This document shows positions 51,330 through 51,422 of a stretch of 51,422 nt of DNA, piece by piece; the stretch's first letter is position 1, and each line of letters begins with the position of its first letter. The notes under the pieces were generated by a model that saw only the letters and a program-made list of their open reading frames with translations, searched no databases and was not told the DNA's origin. This DNA is from Candidatus Enterocloster faecavium (GTDB lineage Bacteria > Bacillota > Clostridia > Lachnospirales > Lachnospiraceae), in contig DWYS01000067.1 of assembly GCA_019118585.1 (NCBI GenBank), forward strand, positions 1-51,422. Direction: 5' to 3'. The position numbers and the translations under genes are program-made.

Positions 51330-51356
51330 GCAGGCCGCATAAAACCTGCTTTTTTT
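51330..51356. terminator. Terminator-like hairpin with T7 tract
   Basis: GCAGG (51330-51334), 10-nt loop, CCTGC (51345-51349), then seven T. On the minus strand ATTTTTTTG follows a few bases after the stem. No gene in 51205-51329 explains it on either strand; the rest of this stretch shows nothing I can name. Confidence 0.5.
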
Positions 51357-51381
51357 GTGTCAAATTTTTTGTTTTAATATA

Positions 51382-51422
51382 TTGCATTTTATTGCAACGT
51401 GTGGTAAAATATAGTAAAGGAG
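51382..51422 (+). promoter_or_regulatory. Promoter and ribosome site of a gene beyond the right edge
   Basis: TTGCAT (51382-51387), 17-bp spacer, TAAAAT (51405-51410), then AAAGGAG as the last bases (51416-51422). TTGCA/TGCAA (51382-51396) forms a small inverted repeat over the -35. The start codon lies outside the window. Confidence 0.5.

Noticed and set aside
1-51422. CRISPR arrays, tRNA or rRNA genes, prophage
   Set aside because: No regularly spaced repeats, tRNA-like cloverleaf with CCA/anticodon context, rRNA sequence or phage structural genes were noticed on reading both strands.

Overview
The window looks like a chromosomal segment of an anaerobic, spore-forming Firmicute, most likely a Lachnospiraceae member (Clostridium cluster XIVa). 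The support is spoVG, the paired glgC/glgD, a clostridial MurG, a giant two-domain acyl-CoA dehydratase activase, bifurcation-type EtfB/EtfA, a TSCPD-domain protein, an ECF sigma factor with a DUF4367-type partner, strong AGGAGG ribosome sites throughout, and roughly even GC. The species is not determined. I saw no rRNA, tRNA, CRISPR array, insertion sequence or phage genes.

Layout. 1-757: the end of an Rpn/transposase_31-type nuclease. 733-8628 (minus): a MarR regulator, a 1491-residue double activase, a small membrane protein, and an unusual fusion of a 12-TM-type permease, a PlsC acyltransferase and a zinc ribbon. An exact 17-bp repeat flanks the MarR gene. 8849-9958: an XRE regulator divergent from an unknown protein. 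10001-14328: pth-mfd with its promoter and a hairpin leader. 14348-17177: a metallo-beta-lactamase-fold hydrolase coupled to an old-yellow-enzyme/2,4-dienoyl-CoA-reductase-like flavoprotein.

17298-28714 is the centrepiece. Eight tightly packed minus-strand genes (SDR dehydrogenase, CoA-transferase, GntP permease, acyl-CoA synthetase, acyl-CoA dehydrogenase, MaoC hydratase, EtfB, EtfA) lie downstream of a near-perfect sigma-54 promoter at 26078-26094. Divergent from it are two overlapping sigma-54 activator genes. The first has a PAS sensor and an intact ATPase but a GSFTGA loop. The second has no sensor, keeps GAFTGA and both arginine fingers, but has lost the switch Asn, the Walker B Glu, sensor I and sensor II. 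A ~54-bp AT-rich dyad lies between, about 150 bp upstream of the sigma-54 promoter, and contains the activator's own -35 box. The simplest reading is a regulated pathway that imports an organic (perhaps 3-hydroxy) acid, activates it with CoA, dehydrates and reduces it, and may conserve energy through bifurcating Etf. The substrate is unknown.

28760-42987: a structured leader and FAD-dependent dehydrogenase; spoVG and glgC-glgD; asnS; a YhaO/YhaN-like nuclease-ATPase pair; a LysR regulator divergent from a CitMHS citrate-type transporter and an alpha/beta hydrolase; a coiled-coil membrane protein followed by a 51-residue membrane peptide; and a small conserved protein.

43003-51422: pgi, an unknown membrane protein, mtnN, a TSCPD protein, then an ECF sigma factor and its probable membrane anti-sigma factor separated by an oppositely oriented murG. 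The anti-sigma gene changes abruptly from GC-balanced to AT-rich just after its membrane segment, and the AT-rich stretch continues into a secreted protein. HIT and rhomboid genes sit upstream of the sigma factor. The right edge carries a promoter and ribosome site for a gene that lies outside the window.
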